Shown piece by piece: positions 33,003-41,106 of a stretch of 64,000 nt of DNA. The notes below the pieces were generated by a model that was not told the DNA's origin, made no database searches, and worked only from the letters and a program-made list of their open reading frames with translations. The number at the start of each line of letters is the position of its first letter. The first letter of the stretch is position 1. The stretch covers positions 8,140 through 72,139 of the forward strand of contig DATGLD010000004.1 of NCBI GenBank assembly GCA_035294305.1, given 5' to 3'. The position numbers were made by a program, and so were the translations under genes. Origin of the DNA: DASRBN01 sp035294305. GTDB lineage: Bacteria > Chloroflexota > Ktedonobacteria > Ktedonobacterales > Ktedonobacteraceae.

Positions 33003-35030
33003 ATGGTAGTAATCATGGCTAATCAATGGCATATTCTCGTAGTTGAAGATGAGCAGAATCTCAACCGTAATAGAGTAGAACTCCTGCGTAAGGATGGCTA
33101 TGCCGTCCAGGGGGTGGCCAACGGTGCTGAGGCGATTCGCCTCCTATGGACTGAAAACTACGATGTGGTGATCTGTGACCAGAAAATGCCCGATGTGGAT
33201 GGGTTAGAATTCTTGCAGTGGATGCGAGCTTTTCGCCCCGATACACGCATGATCATGATTGCATCCGCCGATTCCTCTATCACACGAACGCAGGCGCTGG
33301 AGGGTGGTGTCGTCAGCTATCTGTTGAAGCCGGTAGATATCCATGTCCTCAAAGAGGAGTTGCGGCGCCTGCTCCAACAGACGGGCTTTTCTGCGAGCCT
33401 GGACTCGTTTGATTTACTTGACCTGATCCAGATCATTTCTATGAGCCACAAAACGATCGCGCTGGTGGTCAATACCGGGTTGCAAGAAATGGGGACCCTG
33501 CGATTTCGAAATGGAGAACTGGTCTGGGCGGAATATGGCACGTTACGTGGAGAGGAAGCCTTTTTCGCGCTGGCGGCATATAAAAATGGTACGGTTATAC
33601 ACCAGCCCTGGAATGGACATATAGCCTCCAACGTAACGCAGCCGCTATCACGCTTGATCTTTCAGGCGCTCCAATATCGCACCAAATATGCGGCTTCACA
33701 GCAACTGAGTGGCGAACAGGAGGCAGTCAGGCCCGCCGTGGCGCGCCAGGAGGTGATAGATGATAGCCCTTTCATGGTTCTATCAGAGGAACCTGTACCT
33801 GGTGTGATTGAGCCGGCGACCCCTATCACACCACTTCTGCTGCCAGAAATAGAACGTGCTGCAGAGTCTGTCGCCGTGGCACCTCCTCAACCAGTAGCCG
33901 GTGAAGGAAAGGAATGGTGGCAGGAATCAAGCGAACATAGAAGAATGATCCGTTCGCATAGAGCGTACCGTGAAGAGGAGGCGGCGACTGCATCCCCATC
34001 TTCCAGCAATGGGTATAAGAGCAACAGTGATCCTCCTGCTGCGAGTGTTCCGCCCTCTACAGCGCGCCGGACAAATGCCGGCCAGAGAACGGATCTGCCG
34101 GGATGGTTGTTAGAACAGCCAACGCAGTTTGATCTGCCCGCAATGCGCCTGAAACCCTCCGCGGCTACCGGCCATATACCGGTAACGCCAGTTCAAAAGC
34201 CCGCAAAGCCTTCACCCGCGGAGTGGCAGCCACCGCAGGCGAATCCAAAAGAAGGGGAGCCACCAACTCCCACGCAAATGACCGGCCCGCAGCCGGTACC
34301 AAAAACAGGCAGCGGACCTCAACCCCGGATTGGGCAAAATATTTATAAAACAGCGAACCAGGCGGCATCTCCTGAATGGCAATTGCCGGAAGATAATAAC
34401 GCGACCGGCTTACGTCCTGGAGCGAGGCTTAAGAGTCTTACACGCAAAACTGATGACTTGCATGCGGGCGCTCTATACCAGCAGCACGCTCCAGTTGTTG
34501 GGATAGGCGAGGCGCACTCTCTAAATGGGGATCATGTGGTAGATGGAGCAACGCCGGATCGGAAAGTCGAAGTGGCGGCACTCTGGGGAGCAAATGGCTC
34601 GTCCAATGGAACTCTACACTCTACCAGAAGGAACTTTGCAGCCCTCGTCGCCGCCCTACAAACACTGGGTTATACTGTGCCGGGCTTTGTGGCCTCAGCA
34701 GTGGTCAGTCTTGACGGACAACCCATAGCGCAGGTAGCGGTTGACGACCTGGATATCTCGTTGATGTGCGACTCATTCAGCACGATTGTGCGAGGAGCGC
34801 TGCTCTCGTTGGATCAGGGTAAATGGGGCCAGTTCGAACAGACCGTCGTTTCGAGCGCAACCTATCATGTTCTATTGCGTATTATTGGAGGCGAGAAAGA
34901 AGCCTTTCAAGTGCTGATTACCACGCATGAAACGAATCCAGCAGAAAGCCTGGCTATCATGGCAAATGTCGAGGCCGCTATCGCCTCTGCTCTAGGGTAT
35001 GGGTCAGGTACTACGTTTCCGGCCAGATAA
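33003..35030 (+). CDS. Response regulator with receiver, PATAN (DUF4388) and roadblock/LC7 domains
   Basis: 675 aa. Residues 8-125 form a receiver domain with the acidic pocket E15-D16, phosphoacceptor D59 (VVICDQKMP) and the KP pair (LLKPVD). Residues 135-235 match PATAN/DUF4388 (DLLDLIQIISMSHKTIALVVNTGLQEMGTLRFRNGELVWAEYG). A Pro-rich disordered linker of about 290 residues precedes a C-terminal roadblock/LC7-like domain (about 545-670), the family of regulators of small GTPases in gliding or polarity systems. There is no DNA-binding domain, so output is through protein contacts. An in-frame ATG at 33015 is an alternative start; neither has a good ribosome site. Confidence 0.82.
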   Translation: MVVIMANQWHILVVEDEQNLNRNRVELLRKDGYAVQGVANGAEAIRLLWTENYDVVICDQKMPDVDGLEFLQWMRAFRPDTRMIMIASADSSITRTQALEGGVVSYLLKPVDIHVLKEELRRLLQQTGFSASLDSFDLLDLIQIISMSHKTIALVVNTGLQEMGTLRFRNGELVWAEYGTLRGEEAFFALAAYKNGTVIHQPWNGHIASNVTQPLSRLIFQALQYRTKYAASQQLSGEQEAVRPAVARQEVIDDSPFMVLSEEPVPGVIEPATPITPLLLPEIERAAESVAVAPPQPVAGEGKEWWQESSEHRRMIRSHRAYREEEAATASPSSSNGYKSNSDPPAASVPPSTARRTNAGQRTDLPGWLLEQPTQFDLPAMRLKPSAATGHIPVTPVQKPAKPSPAEWQPPQANPKEGEPPTPTQMTGPQPVPKTGSGPQPRIGQNIYKTANQAASPEWQLPEDNNATGLRPGARLKSLTRKTDDLHAGALYQQHAPVVGIGEAHSLNGDHVVDGATPDRKVEVAALWGANGSSNGTLHSTRRNFAALVAALQTLGYTVPGFVASAVVSLDGQPIAQVAVDDLDISLMCDSFSTIVRGALLSLDQGKWGQFEQTVVSSATYHVLLRIIGGEKEAFQVLITTHETNPAESLAIMANVEAAIASALGYGSGTTFPAR

Positions 35031-35109
35031 GCGCTTTGCACGAGCCGCGAACAAGCGGCGTTGCTGGTCGGAATAAGAGTTCAGAGCAGAGACCAGAATG
35101 GAGAGACTT

Positions 35110-35229
35110 GTGAGCGAAACGAAACTACCACCAACTGAAGAAGAGAGACGCAATCACCGCTTTTCGTTCATTGTAGGCATGCTGATTGCGCTGGCGATCA
35201 TTATCATTTTTGTCCTACTCTTCCATTAG
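35110..35229 (+). CDS. Small single-pass membrane protein
   Basis: A 39-aa reading frame from a GTG at 35110 (or 43 aa from an ATG at 35098). GGAGAG sits 4-6 bases before the GTG. The acidic/basic N-terminus (PPTEEERRNHR) is followed by a 19-residue hydrophobic helix FIVGMLIALAIIIIFVLLF ending in His-stop. This is an ordinary tail-anchored small-protein design. It follows the roadblock gene by 79 bases and overlaps the end of the convergent pspA-like gene by 15 bases. It could be chance, but the clean hydrophobic block and ribosome site favour a real gene. Confidence 0.5.
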   Translation: MSETKLPPTEEERRNHRFSFIVGMLIALAIIIIFVLLFH

Positions 35230-36066
35230 CTTCTTGAGGCGCGCGATATCGAGTTCTTGCGCGGTATCACCTGGTGATTTAGAGAGAGCAGGCGGTCGCT
35301 CGGGTTTATGGCCTGGACGTTTCTTTGCCGGCGCGCCATTCTGGGGCTGGGGAGATATCAGAGGTGAAAGATGAGGGTTCCCTTCATCCAGGAGCGGAGT
35401 CTCATTCGACAAGCTTGCCTGCGTTTTGAGGTCCTTCAATTGCCGCTCGATAATTTGCTCATCTGAAAGCTGGTCAAGCTGCGTATCCAGGTTTCGTTTG
35501 TGCAGTTCTTCCATAGCGCGGGCGCGTGCCTCCGCCTCTATCACAGCATCCTGGGCGCGATTTGCCCGCTCCCTATCTTTCTGGCTGCCAGTTTTTCCAA
35601 GCGCATCGAAGACTCGTTGTTGCAGTAGCGCATTGCGCCTGCGCGTAACCAGCAGGTCTATCGTTGTTTCTACCTCAGAAATTTTGGCTTCGAGCTGGCG
35701 TAGGGCGCTCCTCATCGTTATGACCAGCTGCTCCTGTTCCTGCTGCTGCTGTTCGTAGCGCTGAGCCTGCCTGATATATTCATTGTAGTGCGTAAGCGCG
35801 TCTCGTGCTGCCGGATCATTATCCTGCCGGATGGCCTGCTCTGCCTTCCTCATCCACGTTTCTGCCTCTGCCTTTCTCTCCTGCACACGCACCTGTAACT
35901 TACGGCTCTGGGCGATAGCTGTGGCCACCTGCGTCTTGACCTGGACCAGTTGATTGCGCATGTCGAGCTGAAGCTGGCGTAGAGCTTTTTCGGGATCGTC
36001 CGATTTCTCAACGACGCTATTGAGATTGGCCCGCAGCAGGGTAAGCACACGTTCCAGCAAGTTCAT
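35215..36066 (-). CDS. PspA/IM30 (Vipp1-like) membrane-stress protein
   Basis: 283 aa. The N-terminal amphipathic helix (MNLLERVLTLLRANLNSVVEKSDDPEKALRQLQLDM) and the long coiled coil to about residue 190 are diagnostic of the PspA/IM30 (ESCRT-III-like) family. They are followed by a Pro-rich tail with RPGHKPERPPALSKSPGD. The protein coats and repairs stressed membranes. It follows the flotillin gene on the same strand after 240 bases that hold a strong inverted repeat, making a membrane-integrity module with flotillin and NfeD. Confidence 0.9.
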   Translation of the reverse strand: MNLLERVLTLLRANLNSVVEKSDDPEKALRQLQLDMRNQLVQVKTQVATAIAQSRKLQVRVQERKAEAETWMRKAEQAIRQDNDPAARDALTHYNEYIRQAQRYEQQQQEQEQLVITMRSALRQLEAKISEVETTIDLLVTRRRNALLQQRVFDALGKTGSQKDRERANRAQDAVIEAEARARAMEELHKRNLDTQLDQLSDEQIIERQLKDLKTQASLSNETPLLDEGNPHLSPLISPQPQNGAPAKKRPGHKPERPPALSKSPGDTAQELDIARLKKLMEE

Positions 36067-36151
36067 TTACGTATCTCCCAGATTAGCATTCTATTATCAA
36101 ATAATATCACCTAGCCGTTTGGAAAGGTATGGCGCATCCCAAAAAGGGAAT

Positions 36152-36196
36152 TTGTACGTGACACAGATTACTGAACCCAGGCTGTGTCACGTACAA
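36152..36196. repeat. 15-bp perfect inverted repeat between flotillin and pspA-like genes
   Basis: TTGTACGTGACACAG (36152-36166) and CTGTGTCACGTACAA (36182-36196) with a 15-base spacer. On the minus strand a CCCTTTTT run follows six bases later, so it may terminate the flotillin message. It is also long enough to be an operator for the pspA-like gene. Confidence 0.6.
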
Positions 36197-36306
36197 TCAG
36201 GGCAAGCGAAAGGTCATCTACGTTGGAGCAGCGGGCAACCACGAGAGTCGCCCTACTGCTGTAGCGAGCGGTGATCACCACCTTGACGACGACCAACGGA
36301 ATCGCC

Positions 36307-37869
36307 CTACTCGGCGGTTGCCGCGTCGATGGAAGCACCGGTGCCGTTCGCGTTGGCATTGGTTGCCTTTGTACCGCTCGCGCCGTCCTGACTATCTTGA
36401 GTAGTCAATGCGGGGACGCGGCTCATCAGGTCGCCAATCCGGGTACCGCTGAGCAACTCGAAGAGCGCGGGTACCTGGGCCACCATGTTCATGATATCGC
36501 CCGTGATGCGGCTGGCTCCCATACCATTGTTGCCATTGCTACCCCCGGTCGAGACAATCGTAACCTTGTCTACCTTGCTGAGCGGCTCGGAAATGGCGCG
36601 TACAATCTCAGGCATTCCGGTGAGCAGCTTATCGAGAACAGCGGCCTGATTGTATTCGTGGAATGCTGCGGCTTTGACTTTCATGGCTTCAGCTTCGGCT
36701 TCACCTTTGGCGCGGATGACCTCAGCTTCGGCCAGGCCTCTGGCGCGGATGACTTCGGCTTCGGCCAGACCACGAGCGCGATTGGCCTCGGCATCACCCA
36801 TACCACGCGCCTTGGCGGCGTCCGCCTGGCCTTGCGCTTCCAGGATCAGGCGCTGGCGTTCGGCCTCAGCAACCGTCTCAATGCGCCTGCGTTCGGCCTC
36901 GGCAGCCTTCTGGATTGTGGCCTGCAGCTCGAGTTCGCGGCGCTTGATTTCGGCCTCCTGCACTTTGATCTGGGCCTGTTTCTCCACCTCCGTTACTTTG
37001 ACCGCCTCGGTGACGACCTGCTGCTGCATCATGTTGGCCTGAATATCATACGCTTTGTCGGCGGAAGCCTGCTGCTTCTTTACTTCCGCATCGAAGGCCG
37101 CTTTTTTCAGTGCCAGGTTACGCTGCGACTCCGCCTGCAATGCCAGTGACTCCGTCTCAGCCTTCACGCGCTCTTGATCAGCCGCCGACTTTGCAACGGC
37201 CGCCTCACGAGCGGCATTGGCCTGCTGAATCTGTGTATCGCGTTGCGCCAGCGCCGCGGCGATATCCGCCTGCTTGCGAATCTGCACGATCTGCGGGCGG
37301 CCCATGTTCGAGATGTAATCGTTCTTATCGCGTACATCTTTAATGGTGAAGGAGATGACTTCCAGACCCATCTTCTCCATATCGGGAGTGACGGTCTTAA
37401 GCATCTTGGCACCGACATTTTCAGGGTCTTTTACCAGGTCCTCAACGGTCAACTGGCCGACGATGCCGCGCAGGTGGCCTTCCATCACCAGGCGGATCAG
37501 CGCCTCGCGCTCCTCCTGGCGTTTACTGAGAAACTGCTCGGCGGCAGTTTTCACACTCTCTTCGTCCGAGCGCACCTTGATCTGGGTGACGGCCTCAACA
37601 TTGACGGCCACGCCCTGAGTGGTATACAGGTCTTGCGAGGGGGCGACATCGAAGGACATCAACTCGAGCGAAAAGTCCTGGGCGCGTTGGTAAAGGGGAA
37701 TGACAAAGTGCGAACCACCCGTAATCACTTTGGTACCACCTGCCCCATAGACGATCAGCGCCTGGTTGGGTCCAACCTTACGCAACAGCCGTCCGATGGT
37801 CTGGATAACAATAATCACAACAACAACAATGGCGACGACGCCAACAATTAAGAGAACAATGGGATCCAT
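36307..37869 (-). CDS. Flotillin-like SPFH-domain protein
   Basis: 520 aa. An N-terminal membrane hairpin/helix (IVLLIVGVVAIVVVVIIVIQTI) precedes an SPFH domain (about 30-200) with KVGPNQALIVYGAGGTKVITGGSHFVIPL. A long coiled coil rich in Ala/Glu/Arg includes tandem ARGLAEAEVIR copies, and a Gly/Asn-rich linker leads to the tail. Flotillins organise ordered membrane domains and usually work with an NfeD partner, which is encoded 88 bases upstream here. The length matches the eukaryote-like flotillin (YuaG/FloT) type rather than the shorter FloA. Confidence 0.92.
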   Translation of the reverse strand: MDPIVLLIVGVVAIVVVVIIVIQTIGRLLRKVGPNQALIVYGAGGTKVITGGSHFVIPLYQRAQDFSLELMSFDVAPSQDLYTTQGVAVNVEAVTQIKVRSDEESVKTAAEQFLSKRQEEREALIRLVMEGHLRGIVGQLTVEDLVKDPENVGAKMLKTVTPDMEKMGLEVISFTIKDVRDKNDYISNMGRPQIVQIRKQADIAAALAQRDTQIQQANAAREAAVAKSAADQERVKAETESLALQAESQRNLALKKAAFDAEVKKQQASADKAYDIQANMMQQQVVTEAVKVTEVEKQAQIKVQEAEIKRRELELQATIQKAAEAERRRIETVAEAERQRLILEAQGQADAAKARGMGDAEANRARGLAEAEVIRARGLAEAEVIRAKGEAEAEAMKVKAAAFHEYNQAAVLDKLLTGMPEIVRAISEPLSKVDKVTIVSTGGSNGNNGMGASRITGDIMNMVAQVPALFELLSGTRIGDLMSRVPALTTQDSQDGASGTKATNANANGTGASIDAATAE

Positions 37870-37957
37870 AGAATACTACTCCTTTTCTTTTCGTCTTTAC
37901 CTACAGGGGCAACCTCTGTGGTCATCCATGTGTCAAAGGGGTGAGACGAACCAATGT

Positions 37958-38752
37958 TTATTGTGGGTCTTTTCGTTTGATCAATTGCGTGTCTGGTTGA
38001 TTGGGCTCCTCAAGCAACGAACGTAATTTTTCTAGCTCATCCGCTGCCGGCGAATCAAAATGCGTCTCCTCCTCATTGATAAAGTGATCCCAGGTGTCAA
38101 CTTCCGCAATGCCGCGCGCGTAGTTAATCACAACTACCTCTGTATCGCGCTCGATACGGCGTCCATCCATACTGCGAGCCGCGATGCTCTTGCGCATGCC
38201 GCCCGGAGAAACATAGAGGATTTCTCCGATGCCCTGCTCCGGTATGGTCAGGCTGACTTTCCCGAGCAGGCCGGTGCGATCCGAGACATCCTGTATCGTC
38301 GCGCCCTCGCTGTCTCCAAACAGGCGGCCTAGCAAGAGTAAGAGCAACCCAGCGATAATTATTCCACTGACGCTTGCCAGTAGCAGTGTCACAGCAGACA
38401 TCAGGTGGCCGGTGTTGTGAAACAGGTATCCGAAAAACCCGAATCCCAGCAGGAAAAACATCACTGATGTGACATTGATATAAGAGAAAAGGTCTGCCAG
38501 TCCTCCTGCTGAGTTATGTGCTGTGGAAGCATGGGTGTGCGCGTTCGTTGTGTGCGCGTGCGCCGCTGTATGCCCATGAGCCGAGCTATGCATCACTGCT
38601 GTATGATGGCTCATGTGCACCCCCGTATGGTGCCCAGGGCTGTGTGCGCTGCCATGACCAAGATTTCCCAGCAGGGCGGTAACAATGAAGAAAAGCAGTC
38701 CGACCAGAAAACAGGCAATAAAAACGAGCGATAACGGGTCAGTTGCAATCAT
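37958..38752 (-). CDS. NfeD/YqiJ-like membrane protein with a His-rich loop
   Basis: 264 aa. A first membrane helix (residues 8-28) is followed by a loop with 15 His between residues 33 and 79, two further helices (about 92-150) and a C-terminal OB-fold of the NfeD type (TGLLGKVSLTIPEQGIGEILYVSPGGMRKSIAARS...) near 175-245. NfeD-like proteins are genomic and physical partners of flotillins. The His-rich loop is not part of the family core and could bind Zn, Ni or Cu. The gene begins by overlapping the small membrane protein gene by four bases. Confidence 0.8.
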   Translation of the reverse strand: MIATDPLSLVFIACFLVGLLFFIVTALLGNLGHGSAHSPGHHTGVHMSHHTAVMHSSAHGHTAAHAHTTNAHTHASTAHNSAGGLADLFSYINVTSVMFFLLGFGFFGYLFHNTGHLMSAVTLLLASVSGIIIAGLLLLLLGRLFGDSEGATIQDVSDRTGLLGKVSLTIPEQGIGEILYVSPGGMRKSIAARSMDGRRIERDTEVVVINYARGIAEVDTWDHFINEEETHFDSPAADELEKLRSLLEEPNQPDTQLIKRKDPQ

Positions 38753-39078
38753 ATGATGTTCCCTCCTTTATATTCGGAAACATTTTTAGCGTGTGTACGG
38801 GGACGATCCATACGTTCGATCAGACCAACAATACTGGTCAGTATACCAGATATGCCTAGAATCAACGCAAGCAGCAGGCAAAGCAGTTGAGATGGCAGTC
38901 CTATCAACGCCAGGAGTGGAAATAAATTGCTCGTGTAAAAGCTGGCGATAAGCAGGAGAAGCGCGCATCCTGATAGCGTTATGGGAACCAACACGGGATG
39001 CCTGCGTAGCAGAGCATGACGTTGCAGCCTGCTCATGCTCTGTTGGCCAGAGGGGGGGATAGGCTGGCCCTGGATCAT
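38749..39078 (-). CDS. Small two-helix membrane protein
   Basis: 109 aa from an ATG at 39078, chosen because AAGGAG lies six bases upstream; a longer frame to 39114 has no such site. A basic N-terminus (RLQRHALLRRHP) is followed by two hydrophobic segments (VPITLSGCALLLLIASFY and LLALIGLPSQLLCLLLALILGISGILTSIVGLI). It is the first gene of the NfeD-flotillin-PspA operon and overlaps the NfeD gene by four bases. I do not recognise a family; it may be a subunit of the flotillin domain machinery. Confidence 0.7.
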   Translation of the reverse strand: MIQGQPIPPSGQQSMSRLQRHALLRRHPVLVPITLSGCALLLLIASFYTSNLFPLLALIGLPSQLLCLLLALILGISGILTSIVGLIERMDRPRTHAKNVSEYKGGNII

Positions 39079-39197
39079 AAGTGACTCCTTCGTTTCATCG
39101 AAAAGTAATGGCATGGTGACACGCTTGTAGGTGCGAATAGAAGTTGCTCCTACTCCAATACTATAGACGTAGTATCCTTACAAAATTACAATCTTGC

Positions 39198-39701
39198 TCA
39201 AGCAGCGTCATCCGGTTCCGGTTCATCCCCAGGTTCTCTTTTAATGGCGCTCAAGAGGGTTTCCAGGGCCTCAAGAGGTATATCCATCAGCTCATAGAAA
39301 AGCGCAATATAACGCCGTGGTTCCTCGACGCTCGCAAGTCGTTCGAAAAATGCCTGAAGTAGCGGTTCCGCGTGCCATTCTTCAGCGCTTGCCTCAATCC
39401 ATGTCATCAGGCGGTCGCTTTCATCCTGTATATCTGTCATCAGGTCGGTGTTATAATCAGGAGGATCACTTACCAGGTATCCCGGATGTACTTTAAAAAA
39501 TCGCGATAGGAGATCGCGGCTCGATGCGGTCAAATGGACTCTTTTCCCGTTCTCTATTTGTGAGAGGTAGGCCTGACTGATGCTCTCGTGTAACTCCTCG
39601 TACATCGCTTTCACGACTTCCATCTGCGTCATCGGCCGGTTATAGCCGCGCAGTTCGCCTTCTACCTCGCGCAAGTGTTTGATTTTTTCTGACAGGTTCA
39701 T
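39198..39701 (-). CDS. XRE-family transcriptional regulator
   Basis: 167 aa. The N-terminal HTH spans about residues 3-75, with TQMEVVKAMYEELHESISQAYLSQIENGKR as helices 2-3. The C-terminal half is helical and acidic, ending EPGDEPEPDDAA, and may sense a ligand or partner. Start: the ATG at 39701 with AGAGG five bases upstream; a GTG at 39719 is the alternative. It is upstream of, and on the same strand as, the NfeD-flotillin-PspA genes (gap 120 bases), so it may regulate them. There is no recognisable toxin beside it. Confidence 0.78.
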   Translation of the reverse strand: MNLSEKIKHLREVEGELRGYNRPMTQMEVVKAMYEELHESISQAYLSQIENGKRVHLTASSRDLLSRFFKVHPGYLVSDPPDYNTDLMTDIQDESDRLMTWIEASAEEWHAEPLLQAFFERLASVEEPRRYIALFYELMDIPLEALETLLSAIKREPGDEPEPDDAA

Positions 39702-39778
39702 CGTATCCTCTATCCTCACATAACTATCTGCTATATGTAAATATAGCTGATTGCTATCACTTTGTCAAGTGAATGATT

Positions 39779-39904
39779 CTGCCATCCACTCATAATTCTT
39801 GCAGCGGGCCTACGGCCCGTCAGGACGGGAGGGGAAGCAAGCGGGGACACCCCGCACCCCGGCAGGGGTGAAACCCCTGCACCCCGAGTTATGAGTGGAT
39901 GTCA
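39779..39904 (+). mobile_element. MITE-like element, copy 1
   Basis: A 126-bp non-coding element with imperfect terminal inverted repeats (TGCCATCCACTCATAA and its mate TTATGAGTGGATGTCA). It is flanked on both sides by the 8-bp direct repeat GAATGATT (39771-39778 and 39905-39912). Inside are three short hairpins (CGGGCC/GGCCCG, GCGGGG/CCCCGC, CAGGGG/CCCCTG). A second copy in inverted orientation lies at 45367-45492 with only two base differences. The ends show it moves as a unit, presumably by a transposase supplied in trans. If the outermost C/G pair belongs to the element it is 127 bp with a 7-bp duplication. Confidence 0.85.
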
Positions 39905-40047
39905 GAATGATTTACCAGTCGGGTGAATAAGCGCCTCCCTGTCCGCCCCGGAGTTCGAAAAGACGACCTGTTCCGGCGGTGGATCACCAGTTGCCAGCCA
40001 CTGGCGCGACTGGTCAATTCCCCTGGTTCTTCGGGGCACAGGCATTT

Positions 40048-40076
40048 TTGCCGAGCGCCGTAAGCTGTTGTATAAT
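40048..40076 (+). promoter_or_regulatory. Consensus sigma-70 promoter for the GT2 gene
   Basis: TTGCCG (40048-40053), 17-base spacer, TATAAT (40071-40076). The predicted start point near 40083 leaves a 5' leader of about 145 bases before the glycosyltransferase. Confidence 0.6.
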
Positions 40077-40226
40077 ACGCATGCATTGATATGTAGTGGT
40101 GCCTGGTGAATGCGGAAGAAACACGGAACTTTTGTCATTGGTTATCGTTGATACTACCAGGAGTTTGATGAAACGCGCTTTCCGGGTAACCTATCCCGGT
40201 CCAGCACGCAGTTAGGAATATTTGCC

Positions 40227-41042
40227 TTGAAAAATATGTTCGCGAGATGCAGCCTTTCCGCTGTTTTGCCGGCGCATAACGAGGAAGAGGCGATAGCCAG
40301 CACAGTGCATGGGGTCATAGGCACACTTTCCGCCTGGATGCAAGATTTCGAAGTGATTGTTGTCGACGATGGCAGCCAGGATCGTACAGGCGTCATCCTC
40401 GATACTATCGCCGGGACTCATCCCTGCCTTAAAGTGATACACCACGCCGTCAATCAGGGCTATGGCGCTGCTCTGGTGAGTGGCTTTGAAGCGGTTACGA
40501 AGGACCTGGTCTTTTTCATGGATTCGGATGGGCAGTTTGACATCCATGATCTGGAGCGTTTCTTCCCATTGCTTGAAGAATATGATGCTGTCCTGGGGTA
40601 CCGTATGAAGCGCCAGGATACGTGGATGCGCAAGTTGAACGCCTGGGGCTGGAAAATACTGGTCGGTATGGTCTTCGGTGTTTACGTGCGAGATGTAGAT
40701 TGCGCATTCAAGCTCTATCCGGCCCAATTTTTCCATGAACACCGCCTGGAGACTCGGGGGGCCATGATCAATACCGAGATTCTCTATAAATTTATTCGCG
40801 CAGGCTATACCTATACGCAGGTCGGCGTGCATCACCTGCCGCGCAAAGGCGGTCGCGCGACCGGCGCTAAGCCGGCAGTAATTATGCGTGCCTTTCGCGA
40901 ACTGATCGTTTTCGCCTGGAAATGGCATCGCGCGGAGAAAATGCAGGAGCGCGAACAGGAGAGCTCTCTAAAATCGCAGAAGAAAACGTGCCTGCAAGCG
41001 GTCGAGGTGCAGGCTGAGCGAGTCAAGGCGCCGGATGTATAG
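40227..41042 (+). CDS. Family 2 glycosyltransferase (dolichol-phosphate mannosyltransferase-like)
   Basis: 271 aa. A GT-A fold is shown by SAVLPAHNEEEAI (near 12), VIVVDDGSQDRTG (near 43), NQGYGAALVSGF and the metal-binding DSDGQFD near residue 98. The acceptor region has RGAMINTEILYKFIRAGYTYTQVGVHHLPRKGG. Family members move mannose or glucose from a nucleotide sugar to a polyprenyl phosphate or wall acceptor. No C-terminal membrane domain is present. Start: TTG at 40227 with AGGAA nine bases upstream; an ATG three codons later lacks a spaced ribosome site. Confidence 0.85.
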   Translation: MKNMFARCSLSAVLPAHNEEEAIASTVHGVIGTLSAWMQDFEVIVVDDGSQDRTGVILDTIAGTHPCLKVIHHAVNQGYGAALVSGFEAVTKDLVFFMDSDGQFDIHDLERFFPLLEEYDAVLGYRMKRQDTWMRKLNAWGWKILVGMVFGVYVRDVDCAFKLYPAQFFHEHRLETRGAMINTEILYKFIRAGYTYTQVGVHHLPRKGGRATGAKPAVIMRAFRELIVFAWKWHRAEKMQEREQESSLKSQKKTCLQAVEVQAERVKAPDV

Positions 41043-41106
41043 GGGATGATCCAGGCAGGCACCACATTTTATCAAAAAACTTATCCTGCTAAGGATTCCT
41101 CGGTCA

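Larger units (their letters stand above)
39702..40226. other. Intergenic region holding a MITE-like element and a promoter
   Basis: 525 bases between divergent genes. It contains the 126-bp MITE-like element (39779-39904), AT-rich sequence just upstream of the XRE gene, and a consensus promoter for the glycosyltransferase (40048-40076). Nothing coding was seen in the remaining part. Confidence 0.6.
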
